Part shown: positions 52,116-61,753 of the stretch, in pieces
Layout of the letters: each line of letters starts with the position of its first letter
Position numbering within the stretch: position 1 is the stretch's first letter
Source: CAVYYW01 sp963772845
Lineage (GTDB): Bacteria > Bacillota > Bacilli > Bacillales > Sporolactobacillaceae
DNA: 64,000 nucleotides
Assembly: GCA_963772845.1 (NCBI GenBank)
Contig: CAVYYW010000014.1
Span: forward strand, 1,364,001 to 1,428,000
Direction: 5' to 3'
Notes under the pieces: model-generated
Seen by the model: only the letters and a program-made list of their open reading frames with translations
What the model was told of the DNA's origin: nothing
The model's database searches: none
Program-made: the position numbers and the translations under genes

Positions 52116-53939
52116 TTAGTTTTCTTCAAACAGCAGAGCTTCCATTTCGTCCAGTACGGATTCGAAGACGGCCATTGCTTCCTTAACAGGTTCAGCAGTC
52201 GTCATGTCGACACCCGCTTTTTTCAGCACTTCAATCGGATAGTCCGAGCTGCCTGACTTTAGATAATCTTTATACCTTTTGACAGCAGGTTCACCCTCTT
52301 CAAGAATCTGCTTTGAAAGGGCAGCTGCTGCACTGTAACCCGTTGAATATTGATAAACATAAAAGTTGTAATAGAAGTGTGGAATCCTGGCCCACTCAAG
52401 ACCAATTGCCTCATCAACCACAAGATCATCGCCAAAATATTTCTTATTTAAATCATAATATAACGATGTCAGCAACTCAGGCGTTAATGCCTCACCTTGT
52501 GCAGCCTTCTCATGTATCAATTGTTCAAATTCAGCAAACATAGTTTGTCTGAAAACCGTGCCTCTGAAGCCCTCCAGCTGATTATTAAGCAAGTAGAGCT
52601 TTTCTTTCTTATCCTTCGTTTTGTTAAGCAGGTACTCATTTAAAAGCGCTTCGTTGCATGTTGAAGCGACTTCCGCAACGAATATGGAGTAATCAGCATA
52701 AGGATAAGGCTGATTTTCTCTTGTATAATAACTATGCATGGAGTGTCCAAGCTCATGGGCCAGTGTGAAAACGTTATTCACATTATCCTGCCAATTTAAA
52801 AGGATATACGGCATGGTCCCAAATGTTCCTGATGAATAAGCTCCGCTGCGCTTATTTTTTGTTTCACGGACATCGATCCAGCGGCTGTCATATCCTTTTT
52901 CAATAACATCTGTATAATCTTTGCCAAGTGGCGCAAGCCCTTTTATGACAAGATCTTTGGCTTCTTCATAAGGGATTTCCATTTTCACATCTTTCACCAA
53001 AGGCGTATAGAGGTCATACATATGTAATTCCTCAAGTCCCAGTGCTTTTTTTCTTAAAGCAATATAGCGGTGAAGCAGCGGTAAATGCTCATTCACTGTA
53101 TTTACTAAGTTTTCATATACAGACTCGGGAATATTATTGTTTGCTAGAGCAGCTTCACGTGCCGTGTCATAGTGACGGACTTTTGCATAAAAATTGTTGC
53201 GTTTCACCTGACCGCTCAATGTGCTGCCGAATGTGTTTTTAAAAGAGCCATAAGTTTCATACATTGCCTCAAAAGCATCTTTACGGACACGGCGGTCACT
53301 GCTTTCAAGAAACTTGGAATAACGCCCATGAGTAAGTTCAACCTCTTCGCCGTTCTCATCTTTAACTTTTGGAAACGTTAAATCCGCATTATTCAGCATA
53401 CCGAACGTATTCGATGCATTGCCAGTCACTTCACTTGCTTGAGCTAGCAGTGCCTCCTGCTCTTCATCAAGCACATGAGAACGCATCCGACTGATTTCTT
53501 CAAGGTTATGCTTGTAAAGCTTTAATTTTTCGTTTTCCTTTAAGTAATTGCTTAACTTGCTTTCATCAATGGAAAGGATTTCAGGTACAATAAAAGCAAG
53601 CTGGCTCCCCGCAATCGTTGCCAGATTACCAGCACGGTCATTCAAAGCCTGATAGGTTGAATTTGCCGTGTTCTCATCCGCTTTCATATGGGCATAGGCA
53701 TAGAGCTTGTGCAGAGACATCGTCAGCTCGTCCTGCTTTTGCAATGCCTCATATAACGTATCAGCAGAATCACCAAGTTTCCCTTTATAAGCTGCTACAC
53801 CTGGTATCAATTCTTTTACCTTTTCAAATTCTTTTTCCCATTCTTCAGTTGTCGCATAAATAGCTTCAAGGTCCCATTTTTCATTTGCCGGAACTTCATC
53901 ACGTGTCGGTACTGCTGTTGATTTAACTTGTTCTGTCAT
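52116..53939 (-). CDS. pepF: Oligoendopeptidase F
   Basis: 607 residues of the M3B metallopeptidase family; zinc motif LAHELGHSMHSY and downstream Glu in FVAEVASTCNEALL. Cleaves oligopeptides in the cytoplasm. Start at ATG 53939, after GGAGGTG; the frame to 54128 overlaps coiA and has no site. Follows coiA, as in B. subtilis. Confidence 0.95.
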   Translation of the reverse strand: MTEQVKSTAVPTRDEVPANEKWDLEAIYATTEEWEKEFEKVKELIPGVAAYKGKLGDSADTLYEALQKQDELTMSLHKLYAYAHMKADENTANSTYQALNDRAGNLATIAGSQLAFIVPEILSIDESKLSNYLKENEKLKLYKHNLEEISRMRSHVLDEEQEALLAQASEVTGNASNTFGMLNNADLTFPKVKDENGEEVELTHGRYSKFLESSDRRVRKDAFEAMYETYGSFKNTFGSTLSGQVKRNNFYAKVRHYDTAREAALANNNIPESVYENLVNTVNEHLPLLHRYIALRKKALGLEELHMYDLYTPLVKDVKMEIPYEEAKDLVIKGLAPLGKDYTDVIEKGYDSRWIDVRETKNKRSGAYSSGTFGTMPYILLNWQDNVNNVFTLAHELGHSMHSYYTRENQPYPYADYSIFVAEVASTCNEALLNEYLLNKTKDKKEKLYLLNNQLEGFRGTVFRQTMFAEFEQLIHEKAAQGEALTPELLTSLYYDLNKKYFGDDLVVDEAIGLEWARIPHFYYNFYVYQYSTGYSAAAALSKQILEEGEPAVKRYKDYLKSGSSDYPIEVLKKAGVDMTTAEPVKEAMAVFESVLDEMEALLFEEN

Positions 53940-54093
53940 TATGCCACCTCCAAAATTAAGATATCCTGTCTTATATTTAATTCTCTTAATAAATGCCATA
54001 TTCCTTCCCAACTCCACATAAGAAAGGCAGAATTTGAAAATAGAATACTCTGATATCATATCATGACCGGCATGAATTTTCAGAAGCAGCGCC

Positions 54094-55317
54094 TCATTTA
54101 AGGGATTTTGCGGCTGCAAGATAATCAATGACTAGCTGGTCTTCATGCAAACAGTCGTTCACTGTCAAAACACGCTTTGCCGCAGCCGGAGCAACACGAA
54201 AAGTATATGCATTTTCCCGCCTGATCATTCCGAGTGTCAGCAGCTGATTTAAATAGGTTTTGACACATTGTTCAATGGATGCTTGTTTACAAAACAACGG
54301 ACGTGCTGAAAACAACCCCCTATCGACAGCGTTTTTAAGCTCATCAGCAATCTTCTTATCTGAGAGAAGAAAAGTTGGTTTTCCCTTGAAAAATTTAATA
54401 TAAATCCATGCCTGCCAGAGAAGCGGCGGTGTGGCCAGGCTCATATAGTCGCTATGGGGCAACCCAGTCCATCCCGGATGAAGTGAAAAAGGAATTCCCC
54501 GCTCATACCACATTTCCCGGATGCTTCGTTCAGCTCTACTAATATGAGATCGGATCTGAAGCCGGTAAATTGCTTTTTTATTGAGATAAAAGGTCTTGTT
54601 GGCTTTAAAGTCATTTGAGGTTTCCAGGGGTGAAAACAAGTGATTAACCTGAATATCAGCAAGCGAAGTGATGTTAAATCGTCCATAAAAGGTGTTCTTA
54701 GAAACAGCAAGGATATGATCAATGATGATGAATTTTGACGTGACGGGGCAATAGTAATATATCCTGAAGGGTGAGTGGAAAGGATGGGCGGAGCGGGAGA
54801 AGGAAGATCGAATACATAATTGATCCATTTCTGTTAAGCGAAACACCGCGCCTCTTCGCTTCAATCTTTTGCTTCCTAATATCCAAAGAGCATCCAACCC
54901 TTGACTGCGATAACCAAGGGATCTTGTTAGAATCTGAGCAGATGGCACACTTGCGCACTGAAATTCCAGGACTTTCGGCAGCTGTCGATCTGGAAAGTAA
55001 AGATCGGCTCTCTGTTTAATTTCATTGAAATAGGTCTCCATTTGAAGATCTGGGTGGTTTGCTTTGAAGTGATTGTACAGATGCTCTTTTCCTTTAAGAT
55101 GGAAAGCTGTTTCAGACTCGCCTTCTGCTAAGCAGACAATGGAAGCATGATGAGCAAAGTGCCATTGTCGCCGTGTCCCCCGCTTTAAAATTAAAGGATT
55201 GGAACAGGCAGGACAGTAAAAGAGCTGGTCAGGGGGAATGTTTAAAAGAATTTTTTTCGTGGTCTTATCAAGAAGGTTTATCCTGCTGCCTTTTTCATTC
55301 AAAGCAACAAACACCAT
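54094..55317 (-). CDS. coiA: Competence protein CoiA
   Basis: 407 residues; N-terminal CPACSNPLILKRGTRRQWHFAHH (zinc-type CxxC and HFAH) and nuclease-like core ADLYFPDRQLPKVLEFQCA with Asp/Glu-x-Lys-type residues. Needed for DNA transformation in B. subtilis and S. pneumoniae, acting after uptake. No clear ComK box (AAAA-N5-TTTT) is visible upstream. Confidence 0.92.
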   Translation of the reverse strand: MVFVALNEKGSRINLLDKTTKKILLNIPPDQLFYCPACSNPLILKRGTRRQWHFAHHASIVCLAEGESETAFHLKGKEHLYNHFKANHPDLQMETYFNEIKQRADLYFPDRQLPKVLEFQCASVPSAQILTRSLGYRSQGLDALWILGSKRLKRRGAVFRLTEMDQLCIRSSFSRSAHPFHSPFRIYYYCPVTSKFIIIDHILAVSKNTFYGRFNITSLADIQVNHLFSPLETSNDFKANKTFYLNKKAIYRLQIRSHISRAERSIREMWYERGIPFSLHPGWTGLPHSDYMSLATPPLLWQAWIYIKFFKGKPTFLLSDKKIADELKNAVDRGLFSARPLFCKQASIEQCVKTYLNQLLTLGMIRRENAYTFRVAPAAAKRVLTVNDCLHEDQLVIDYLAAAKSLK

Positions 55318-55403
55318 TTTAGCCTCCTTTCTTAATTTTAACTATAAACATTCGCCCGAAGCCTCCAATTTCCTGCACAGTGAAAAATAATACACCGAAA
55401 TCA

Positions 55404-55433
55404 AATTAAGAACAGCCTGTTAGGATGTTCTTA
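55404..55433 (-). terminator. Terminator of cls
   Basis: AAGAACA/TGTTCTT hairpin followed by an AT-rich stretch on the minus strand. Confidence 0.55.
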
Positions 55434-55446
55434 AACGCGAATCACA

Positions 55447-56957
55447 TTATAGCAGAGGCGACAGCAGTCGGGAAGTGGATTCAATGATCCGGTAACCAAT
55501 GGCACGCTTTTTAAAGGCATCTTTATCAATAAGCACTGCCTCATCGAGATCATTAATATAGTCTGTAACAAGCTGAATCGTACTATCGGTTCTGAACAGA
55601 AACGCATTGACTTCAAAATTCAAGTTAAAACTGCGCATGTCCATGTTAGAGGTTCCAATTGAGGCAAGTTCATGATCAACAATGACTACCTTTGAGTGCA
55701 TAAAGCCTTTCTGATACTCATAAATTTTGACGCCTGCTTCCATTAGCTCAGGGAAGTAAGAATGAGAAGCATAAAAAACAAGACGTTTATCAGGACGGCT
55801 CGGAACAAGAATTTTTACATCCAATCCACTCATTGCTGCAATTTTCAATGCACTAAGCATATCTTCGTCCGGTATCAGGTATGGGGATGCAATCCAAATA
55901 GCGCGTTTCGCTGAAGTAATCATCGAAAAGAACAGGCTCTTAATAACCTCCCACTCACTATATGGGGACGCAGTAACCATTTGTACCGCACCATAATGTT
56001 TTTCATTTGAAGGATGCTCCTGAAGGTACCTAGGATCTGCAAGCGTTTCCCCGCTCATATAATACCAGTCCTGAAGAAAGATCATCTGAAGGCTTTTAAC
56101 GCCCTCTCCTTTCACCTGGAGATGTGTATCCCTCCAGAATCCGAATGATGGATTCTTCCCTAAGTATTCATCTCCGATATTCAGCCCGCCAATGAAACCA
56201 ACCTCGTTGTCGACAACGACTATTTTACGATGATTTCTAAAGTTAATACGATGGTTCAGGATGGGCAGCTTAACTGGAAAAAATGGAACAACGTTCGCTC
56301 CTGCCCATCCTTAGTTCTTTAATATACTTCTTCGATAATCCCCAGCTGCCCACTGCGTCATATAGAAAACGAACCTCAACTCCCTCTTTTAGGCGCTCCA
56401 AAAGAATCGACTTTAATTCAACGCCGATCTCATCATTTCTGACGATATAGTACTCTAAATGAATATGATGTTGTGCGTTTCTCAGCGCATTCAAAAATCT
56501 CAGCAAACGTCTCCTTTCCGTTTGTCAGGACTTCCGTATCGGTGGCAAAAGAAACAGGAAACTGGCCCATTTTCTGAGCAAGCTTGAGCAGCGAGCGCTG
56601 ATGAGAACCCATTTGGGAAAGCTTGCTTTGATCGATTCCAGGATCTTGTTTTTCTAAGTTTTCATTCATACTATTTTGAAAAGAACGCTTTTTAAGCAGC
56701 CTTTTTTTTCTGATAGAGCGGCCGAAAATCATATAAAAGATAAATCCCACTACTGGAAAAATGGTCAGTAATAGAAGCCAGGATATCGTTCTTGCAGGCT
56801 GACGATTTTCGAGGAAGATAACCACCCCAATAAAAACAACGGTCAGTGTAAAACCGATATTAATCGTGTGCATCAGCCATTCTTTCCAATCCTGCACGAG
56901 TAAAAGGATAATGACTGCTAATAAAATAAGGATGATAAGCTGCAGCTGTTTCTTCAT
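55447..56957 (-). pseudogene. cls: Cardiolipin synthase, two frameshifts
   Basis: Three overlapping minus ORFs make one cardiolipin synthase of about 500 residues: two N-terminal helices, then two phospholipase-D HKD motifs (HRKIVVVD, HSKVVIVD). Break 1 is at the T5 run near 56491-56499 (minus GAGATTTTTGAATG; one T less restores AEI-LNALRNAQHHI). Break 2 is at GGG near 56305 (minus ATGGGCAGG; one G less restores RMAGANVVPFFP). Both need removal of one base from a homopolymer. All motifs are intact, so sequencing error is likely. Start at ATG 56957 after GAGAGG. Confidence 0.88.
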
Positions 56958-57000
56958 AGTTAACCTCTCAGAGAAAAACAATAATGTATTTAATAATGCA

Positions 57001-57037
57001 AAAAAACAACGGATTCCTTCTTTAGGAAGGATCCGTT
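57001..57037 (-). terminator. Terminator of mecA
   Basis: ACGGATTCCTTC/GGAAGGATCCGT hairpin followed on the minus strand by GTTGTTTTTTT. Confidence 0.9.
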
Positions 57038-57041
57038 TTTG

Positions 57042-57749
57042 TTATCTAGGAAAATGCGTTTTTAATTGTTCCAATGCGTGTGAAGCCATTACTTCGGTGC
57101 CATATTCCTGAACAAAATGGATGGTGCGTTCTGTTTCATTGCCGTATTCGAGAATCCAGCTTAAACGATCATCCTGCTCATGCTCAGTTAACTCATCGTC
57201 AAATACGATATCGATATAATATTTGTTATCGTACATATATAAAACAGTATCCATGCCTCTTGTATCTGTTATCGCATGACTTAGCGCAATCAAATCTTCA
57301 AGATCATCAAACGTCATTAAAAAGGAGAGTTCGCTTTCATCAAGCTCAGCCAGTTCATCTGTATCTTCATCGTGGTTCCGCCCGCTGGAACGTAATGATT
57401 TTTCAGATTTCCCTTGATCACTTAACAATTGCTCAAGTCCCTCGCTTACCGGTATATCCAAATGCTTATCCTCGGAAATAGGAAGTTCAAGCTTTGAACC
57501 ATCCTGTGAAAGCTGTGCTCTTGTAACAATGATTTCTAAACCCTTTTCAAGAGCCTGAACCTGGATCCACAACGGACCTTCAAACGAGAAGGATTCTTCC
57601 GTATTCGCTTCGTCCATGATCTCCCAGAACAATTCTTCGCCTCTTTCGCGATTGTACCAGATTTCTTCCCTGTTAAAGCCACGGTTTTCTATATCAACAT
57701 AGCTAATATAAAACTTTAACGTGAACTCGTTGACACGTTCAATATCCAT
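57042..57749 (-). CDS. mecA: Adaptor protein MecA
   Basis: 235 residues; N-terminal substrate-binding part MDIERVNEFTLKFYISYVDIENRGF, an acidic linker, and the C-terminal ClpC-binding domain (YMYDNKYYIDIVFDD, ILEYGNETE). It brings ComK and ComS to ClpCP. Slightly longer than B. subtilis MecA (218). Confidence 0.95.
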   Translation of the reverse strand: MDIERVNEFTLKFYISYVDIENRGFNREEIWYNRERGEELFWEIMDEANTEESFSFEGPLWIQVQALEKGLEIIVTRAQLSQDGSKLELPISEDKHLDIPVSEGLEQLLSDQGKSEKSLRSSGRNHDEDTDELAELDESELSFLMTFDDLEDLIALSHAITDTRGMDTVLYMYDNKYYIDIVFDDELTEHEQDDRLSWILEYGNETERTIHFVQEYGTEVMASHALEQLKTHFPR

Positions 57750-58001
57750 TTAAATCTCTCCCTTCATGGTTGGTTTGAAGTGCGGGAGCGACCACTATTA
57801 GGTTCATCTTGTACTATTATTGTATGATAAATCATCGATTAATGAAATAAAAATGTTTCAATTAATCAAAACATCCACTGATGACCTATTAGCTATTATA
57901 AATAATATACCCTTCTACAACGATATTTGAAACCAATATGCACGGATTCATCATTTTGGACAAACCTGCATAGGTATGAAAAGGAAAGGAGTGATCTTTT
58001 C

Positions 58002-58673
58002 TTGGACTGGCATATTCTTATTCCTGTATTTAACATAATTATGATCGATCTTTTACTTGGCGGGGATAATGCGGTCGTTATTGCGCTTGCCTGCCGAAAC
58101 CTCCCTTATAAAGAACGCAAAACCGCTATACTCTATGGTACGGCGCTTGCAGTCATTGTGCGAATATTTATGACGGCTATTATTATGTCATTGCTGAAAA
58201 CACCATATATCCTGGCTTTAGGCGGAGGTTGTCTGATTATACTTGCTGTTAAGTTAATCGTCTCTGATGATGAAAATGTAGGTCGTATAAAAGCCGGTTC
58301 ATCTGTAATGAGAGCCATAAGAACCATTGTCGCAGCTGATATCATTATGGGTCTGGACAATGTACTCGGAATTGCAGGAATAGCCAAAGGCAATCTTCTG
58401 CTTGTCGTCTTAGGTCTCATGGTTTCAGTGCCAATGATTGTCTTTGGCAGCAGAATTGTTTTACGCGGATTAGAAGCCATGCCCTGGCTTGTTTATATAG
58501 GAGGCGGTATTTTGGCCTACACGGGAAGTGATATGCTTCAAAGTGATCCTAAACTGCAGAATTATTTAGGAAGCATGCAAGACCACACTTTTTATATTTC
58601 ACTGTTTTTAATGACATTATCAATTTTTATTGGGCTAATTATAAATATGTATAAAAAGCTTCATGTTGATTGA
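58002..58673 (+). CDS. yjbE: TerC-family membrane protein (YjbE)
   Basis: 223 residues, seven to eight helices; DLLLGGDNAVVIALACRNLP and DIIMGLDNVLGIAG carry the family's acidic membrane residues. Recent work ties Bacillus TerC proteins to manganese export or metalation of exported proteins. Start at TTG 58002 after AAAGGAGTG; the ATG at 57927 has no site. No yybP-ykoY riboswitch seen. Between mecA and spxA as in B. subtilis. Confidence 0.9.
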   Translation: MDWHILIPVFNIIMIDLLLGGDNAVVIALACRNLPYKERKTAILYGTALAVIVRIFMTAIIMSLLKTPYILALGGGCLIILAVKLIVSDDENVGRIKAGSSVMRAIRTIVAADIIMGLDNVLGIAGIAKGNLLLVVLGLMVSVPMIVFGSRIVLRGLEAMPWLVYIGGGILAYTGSDMLQSDPKLQNYLGSMQDHTFYISLFLMTLSIFIGLIINMYKKLHVD

Positions 58674-58679
58674 GGTTCA

Positions 58680-59690
58680 GTTCAAAGGGGCTTTACTCGA
58701 TGGAAAAATGTTTAGTTATTTCCGTTTCAGACACTCGCTTTCCGTGGGCAACGCTTCAGCCCCCTAGGAAGAAAATCACTTCCTGCGGGGTCTTCTGCTG
58801 TTGCTTTTCCCACTGGAGTCTCGTGCCCTCCACTCCAATCAGCAAGATGTGAAGTTGTGCCATCTTCATTTTCCTTTGATATGGATATACGTTAGATCTT
58901 CAACAACCTTTCACTGTTCAGACGTCTCCTGCTTTCTGTCATCTCGGCCAAGCCAAATGTGAACCCTCCTTGTATTGAAGAGAACAAAAGGAAACAGATG
59001 ATGGCTATGCTCCCGAAAAACCTTCTTGAGACCGAAGAAATGAATCTGATCGCCCCATTATCCCTTAATATTTATTCAACGAAGCCAAGACTAAATAGCT
59101 GTGGCACCACTTAATGAGGTCAATGCCTGGTATTTGACCTTCCAAGGTCGCTTGAGTTCCCGTCCACGGATATCAGATGCTGAAGGCGTAGTGCGTATCC
59201 TTGGTGATATCGTCCCGCCCACTAATGTCGATTCTCTAATTGATTAGATTTTTTAATTTCGATAATGATGCATGTGAAGTTCCTCCCTGTATGTGTTTGG
59301 GTTGTCACCTGCATCATATCGAGAGCTTTAATCAATACGGTTTTTATATCGCGCAGGAATGCTCCGGCAGGACTCAGCACGCGTCCGAAGATCCACTTTG
59401 GCGCACAAAGAAAGAGACCTCGCCAAAGTTAGCTGAGGCCGTGCCCGCGGAAAGCGAGCAGCCTAAAGCGGAAATCAACGATTACGACTACGGATTTTCA
59501 GTGGCCACAGCGTCTAAGCGAGACGCTACTTTCTAGAGTTGGCTATAATAGGCATGAGTTACGCTGAACCTACAGTTCTGTGCAATGAGGAGGCTCACGG
59601 TCCGCCCGCGGCAAGCGAGGACTTTCCAAAGCTCGGCTCGAAGGACAAATGGACTTTTTCGGTTACATCAAGTTGATTCTGTAGAAAACA
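58680..59690. repeat. Gene-free 1-kb region of dispersed-repeat remnants
   Basis: No credible gene. Several pieces match other gaps: GAAGATCCACTTTGG...CCAAAGTTAGCTGAGG (59385-59438), AAAGCGAGCAGCCTAAAGCGG (59451-59471), TTTTCAGTGGCCAC (59497-59510) and end-like GGACTTTTTCGGTT (59651-59664). Probably two or more decayed copies inserted side by side. ORFs at 58670 and 59240 are within the repeats. Confidence 0.6.
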
Positions 59691-59691
59691 A

Positions 59692-59718
59692 ATAAAAAAA
59701 GGCACTCATGTGAGTACC
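59692..59718 (-). terminator. Terminator of the yjbC-spxA region
   Basis: GGCACTCA/TGAGTACC hairpin followed on the minus strand by T7, overlapping nothing but the last bases before the spxA stop. Confidence 0.85.
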
Positions 59719-60114
59719 TTAGTTGACCAGACGCTGTGCTTCAAGCAGTTGAAAGGTTCTTACTTTCCGCGGAAGGAATCTGCGGATTTCATCATCATTA
59801 TAGCCAACTTGTAGACGTTTCTCATCGAGCATAATCGGACGTCTTAAAAGTCCTGGATTGTCCCGGATCAGTTCATACAAATCTTGAAGCGGCATACTGT
59901 CAAGCTTTACATTTAATTCTTGGAATGCTTTAGAGCGAGTGGAAATAATTTCATCCGTTCCATCCTCAGTCATTCTCAGAATTTCTTTAATTTCATCAAT
60001 GTTCAGAGGCTCTGAGAAAATATTTCTTTCAGTAAAAGCGATATCATGTTCATTCAACCATGCTTTAGCTTTACGGCATGATGTACAACTTGGTGATGTA
60101 TATAAAGTGACCAT
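59719..60114 (-). CDS. spxA: Transcriptional regulator Spx
   Basis: 131 residues, the exact length of B. subtilis Spx. ArsC-like fold with the redox switch CTSC (Cys10, Cys13) and PGLLRRPIM. Binds the RNA polymerase alpha subunit and turns on the thiol-stress response when the cysteines are oxidised. Start at ATG 60114 after AAGGAGAG. Degraded through SpxH-ClpXP. An AT-rich inverted repeat ATTAT-N6-ATAAT lies about 60 bases upstream. Confidence 0.96.
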   Translation of the reverse strand: MVTLYTSPSCTSCRKAKAWLNEHDIAFTERNIFSEPLNIDEIKEILRMTEDGTDEIISTRSKAFQELNVKLDSMPLQDLYELIRDNPGLLRRPIMLDEKRLQVGYNDDEIRRFLPRKVRTFQLLEAQRLVN

Positions 60115-60165
60115 GTCTTCACTCTCCTTAAAAGATTGGCACTCGTTCACTGCTTTAATCTTCAC

Positions 60166-60577
60166 ATGATTATTATATTATAATATTTCTAATTTGGCTA
60201 TAGCCTATTTAAAATATGTGAAAAAACGCTAATTTTCAAGCACTTCTGTCACAAATTCGAAATAAACTGATTAAGTATTTTGTGTTTGTAAATGACTAGA
60301 CAGTGAAAATGAGTGAGAATGCTAATGCATTCTACTTATGTTTTCCCTCTCATCTTTTTTTTAAACATGAAAAGTCTAAATCAACATATCATGTCATAAC
60401 AACACGCCGAAGATGCAGCAACGATGAATGCGAGCGTTTCTTAAAAGCATATTAGGCGCATTGAAAGCGCTTGTCAGTCGAGACGCAAAGCTAAGGGGGC
60501 TCGGAGTGACCGGGGTTAGGTCATGAGAATACACCGAAGATGCAGCAACGATGAATTCGAGCGCTTTTCAAAAGTCT
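60166..60577. repeat. Spacer with a 34-bp direct repeat
   Basis: About 410 bases without a gene upstream of spxA. It contains a direct repeat CCGAAGATGCAGCAACGATG (60407-60440 and 60534-60568, nearly identical over 34 bases) and a perfect inverted repeat GAATGC-TAAT-GCATTC (60317-60332). Confidence 0.55.
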
Positions 60578-60609
60578 AAAAAAAGATGAGACAGTTTCCC
60601 GTCTCATCT
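60578..60609 (-). terminator. Terminator of yjbC and the small basic gene
   Basis: AGATGAGAC/GTCTCATCT hairpin followed on the minus strand by T7. Confidence 0.92.
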
Positions 60610-60736
60610 ATGCTGAATTTTTTGTTTGCGATGCCGGTGTTTTTTGCGTTTTTGGCTTCCATCGGCCCAAGTGCTCTTTTAGCCAATTTTTCAACGTGCG
60701 TTTCTTATTGCGACGCTTAATCATTTGGGTAAACAT
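60608..60736 (-). CDS. Small basic protein, 42 residues
   Basis: ATG 60736 with a perfect AAGGAGG 9 bases upstream. Sequence MFTQMIKRRNKKRTLKNWL then a Lys/Thr/Gln-rich end; strongly basic. It follows yjbC by 40 bases on the same strand and ends at the terminator. No family recognised; may bind nucleic acid or be ribosome-associated (guess). Confidence 0.6.
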   Translation of the reverse strand: MFTQMIKRRNKKRTLKNWLKEHLGRWKPKTQKTPASQTKNSA

Positions 60737-60776
60737 GGCACACCGCCTCCTTCAGTTAACGGCATTCGCAAATTTA

Positions 60777-61367
60777 TTAAGAAGGGTTCTTTTCTTTATC
60801 GAACTCAAGTATATTGTCTTCCTTCTCATCCTCAATTGTCAAGACCTCATCCACATGTTGATACGTTTTTCCGTATAATTCTTTATCTTTATACGTGTGG
60901 ATTTCTTCATACGTTTTTTTCACTTTTTCAAGGATACTCTCTTCAGTCTCATTTGTTGGTGACCAATAAAGAATCTCCATTTCATTTATTTCATTAGTGG
61001 CAAGGCTTTTTCTTTTGTATCCAATAGATACAGCATGCTCAAAGCCTTCGCGTTTATAAAACTTCAATCGTTTTTCGGTATCTGTGTCTTCATAATTAAC
61101 CGGCTCTACTTCTAAAATAATCGGCTTATTCTTTGATTTGAGTTTTTCTAAAAGCTTACGTCCTGTTCCCTTCCCGCGAGATGCAGAAGATACGTAAATA
61201 TAATCAACAAAAACAAAATCATTTGTCTCTGCATACATCAGTACATGATCCGGACCTTCATCTTTATGATACATCTCGGGCTTATCTTTTAATAATAGTT
61301 CCATATGCTCTTGAGATTTCATTTCTTGAACAGGAAAATATTCGTTAAGTTTTTCGTACCAATTCAT
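60777..61367 (-). CDS. yjbC: YjbC, GNAT-family acetyltransferase
   Basis: 196 residues; GNAT core VDYIYVSSASRGKGTGRKLLEKL (acetyl-CoA loop RGKGTG) and FYKREGFEHAVSIGYKRK, then an acidic C-terminal extension. In B. subtilis yjbC lies just before spx and is cotranscribed with it; here a terminator and repeats separate them, so cotranscription may be lost. Substrate unknown. Confidence 0.85.
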   Translation of the reverse strand: MNWYEKLNEYFPVQEMKSQEHMELLLKDKPEMYHKDEGPDHVLMYAETNDFVFVDYIYVSSASRGKGTGRKLLEKLKSKNKPIILEVEPVNYEDTDTEKRLKFYKREGFEHAVSIGYKRKSLATNEINEMEILYWSPTNETEESILEKVKKTYEEIHTYKDKELYGKTYQHVDEVLTIEDEKEDNILEFDKEKNPS

Positions 61368-61379
61368 AATATAACCTCA

Positions 61380-61753
61380 CTTTTTTAATTAAACAGCCGT
61401 ACCCCGATAATCTATTTCATACTGAAGGACAGATTAATTTTAATTGGTGCTTTTCGCAACCTCTTCTTAAAAAAGGGCAGATCATTGAAAAAACGCAAAG
61501 TCCTTTATCCAGTGTCACGAAAAAGTTAAAGGGATCGAATCTGTTTCAATACTGTTTTCTTTGTTATAAAAAGAACAGGGATGCAAACATCTTTCTCTGC
61601 AGCACTCAACGGTTTGAGCTAATGTGTACAGGGGTTACACAACTCCATGATGTGGTATGGAGAGAAGTTAAACAGAGAAATAATTAAAGCGGCACTCATA
61701 GAACGACTAAACGAGCAAAAACTTACTTCTTATTCTTACCCTTTTTTAAACAG
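61380..61753. other. Gene-poor spacer before an orphan terminator
   Basis: No ORF with a ribosome site. A 42-codon frame from ATG 61652 ends inside the terminator but has no Shine-Dalgarno sequence. The terminator that follows suggests some plus-strand transcript. Confidence 0.4.

Noticed and set aside
57750..58001. yybP-ykoY manganese riboswitch before the TerC gene
   Set aside because: The region is AT-rich and lacks the conserved GGGGAGUA and paired-domain features expected for it.
58670..59536. ORFs of 60 and 98 codons in the gap after yjbE
   Set aside because: They fall inside dispersed-repeat sequence shared with other gaps, with no ribosome site and no protein-like composition.
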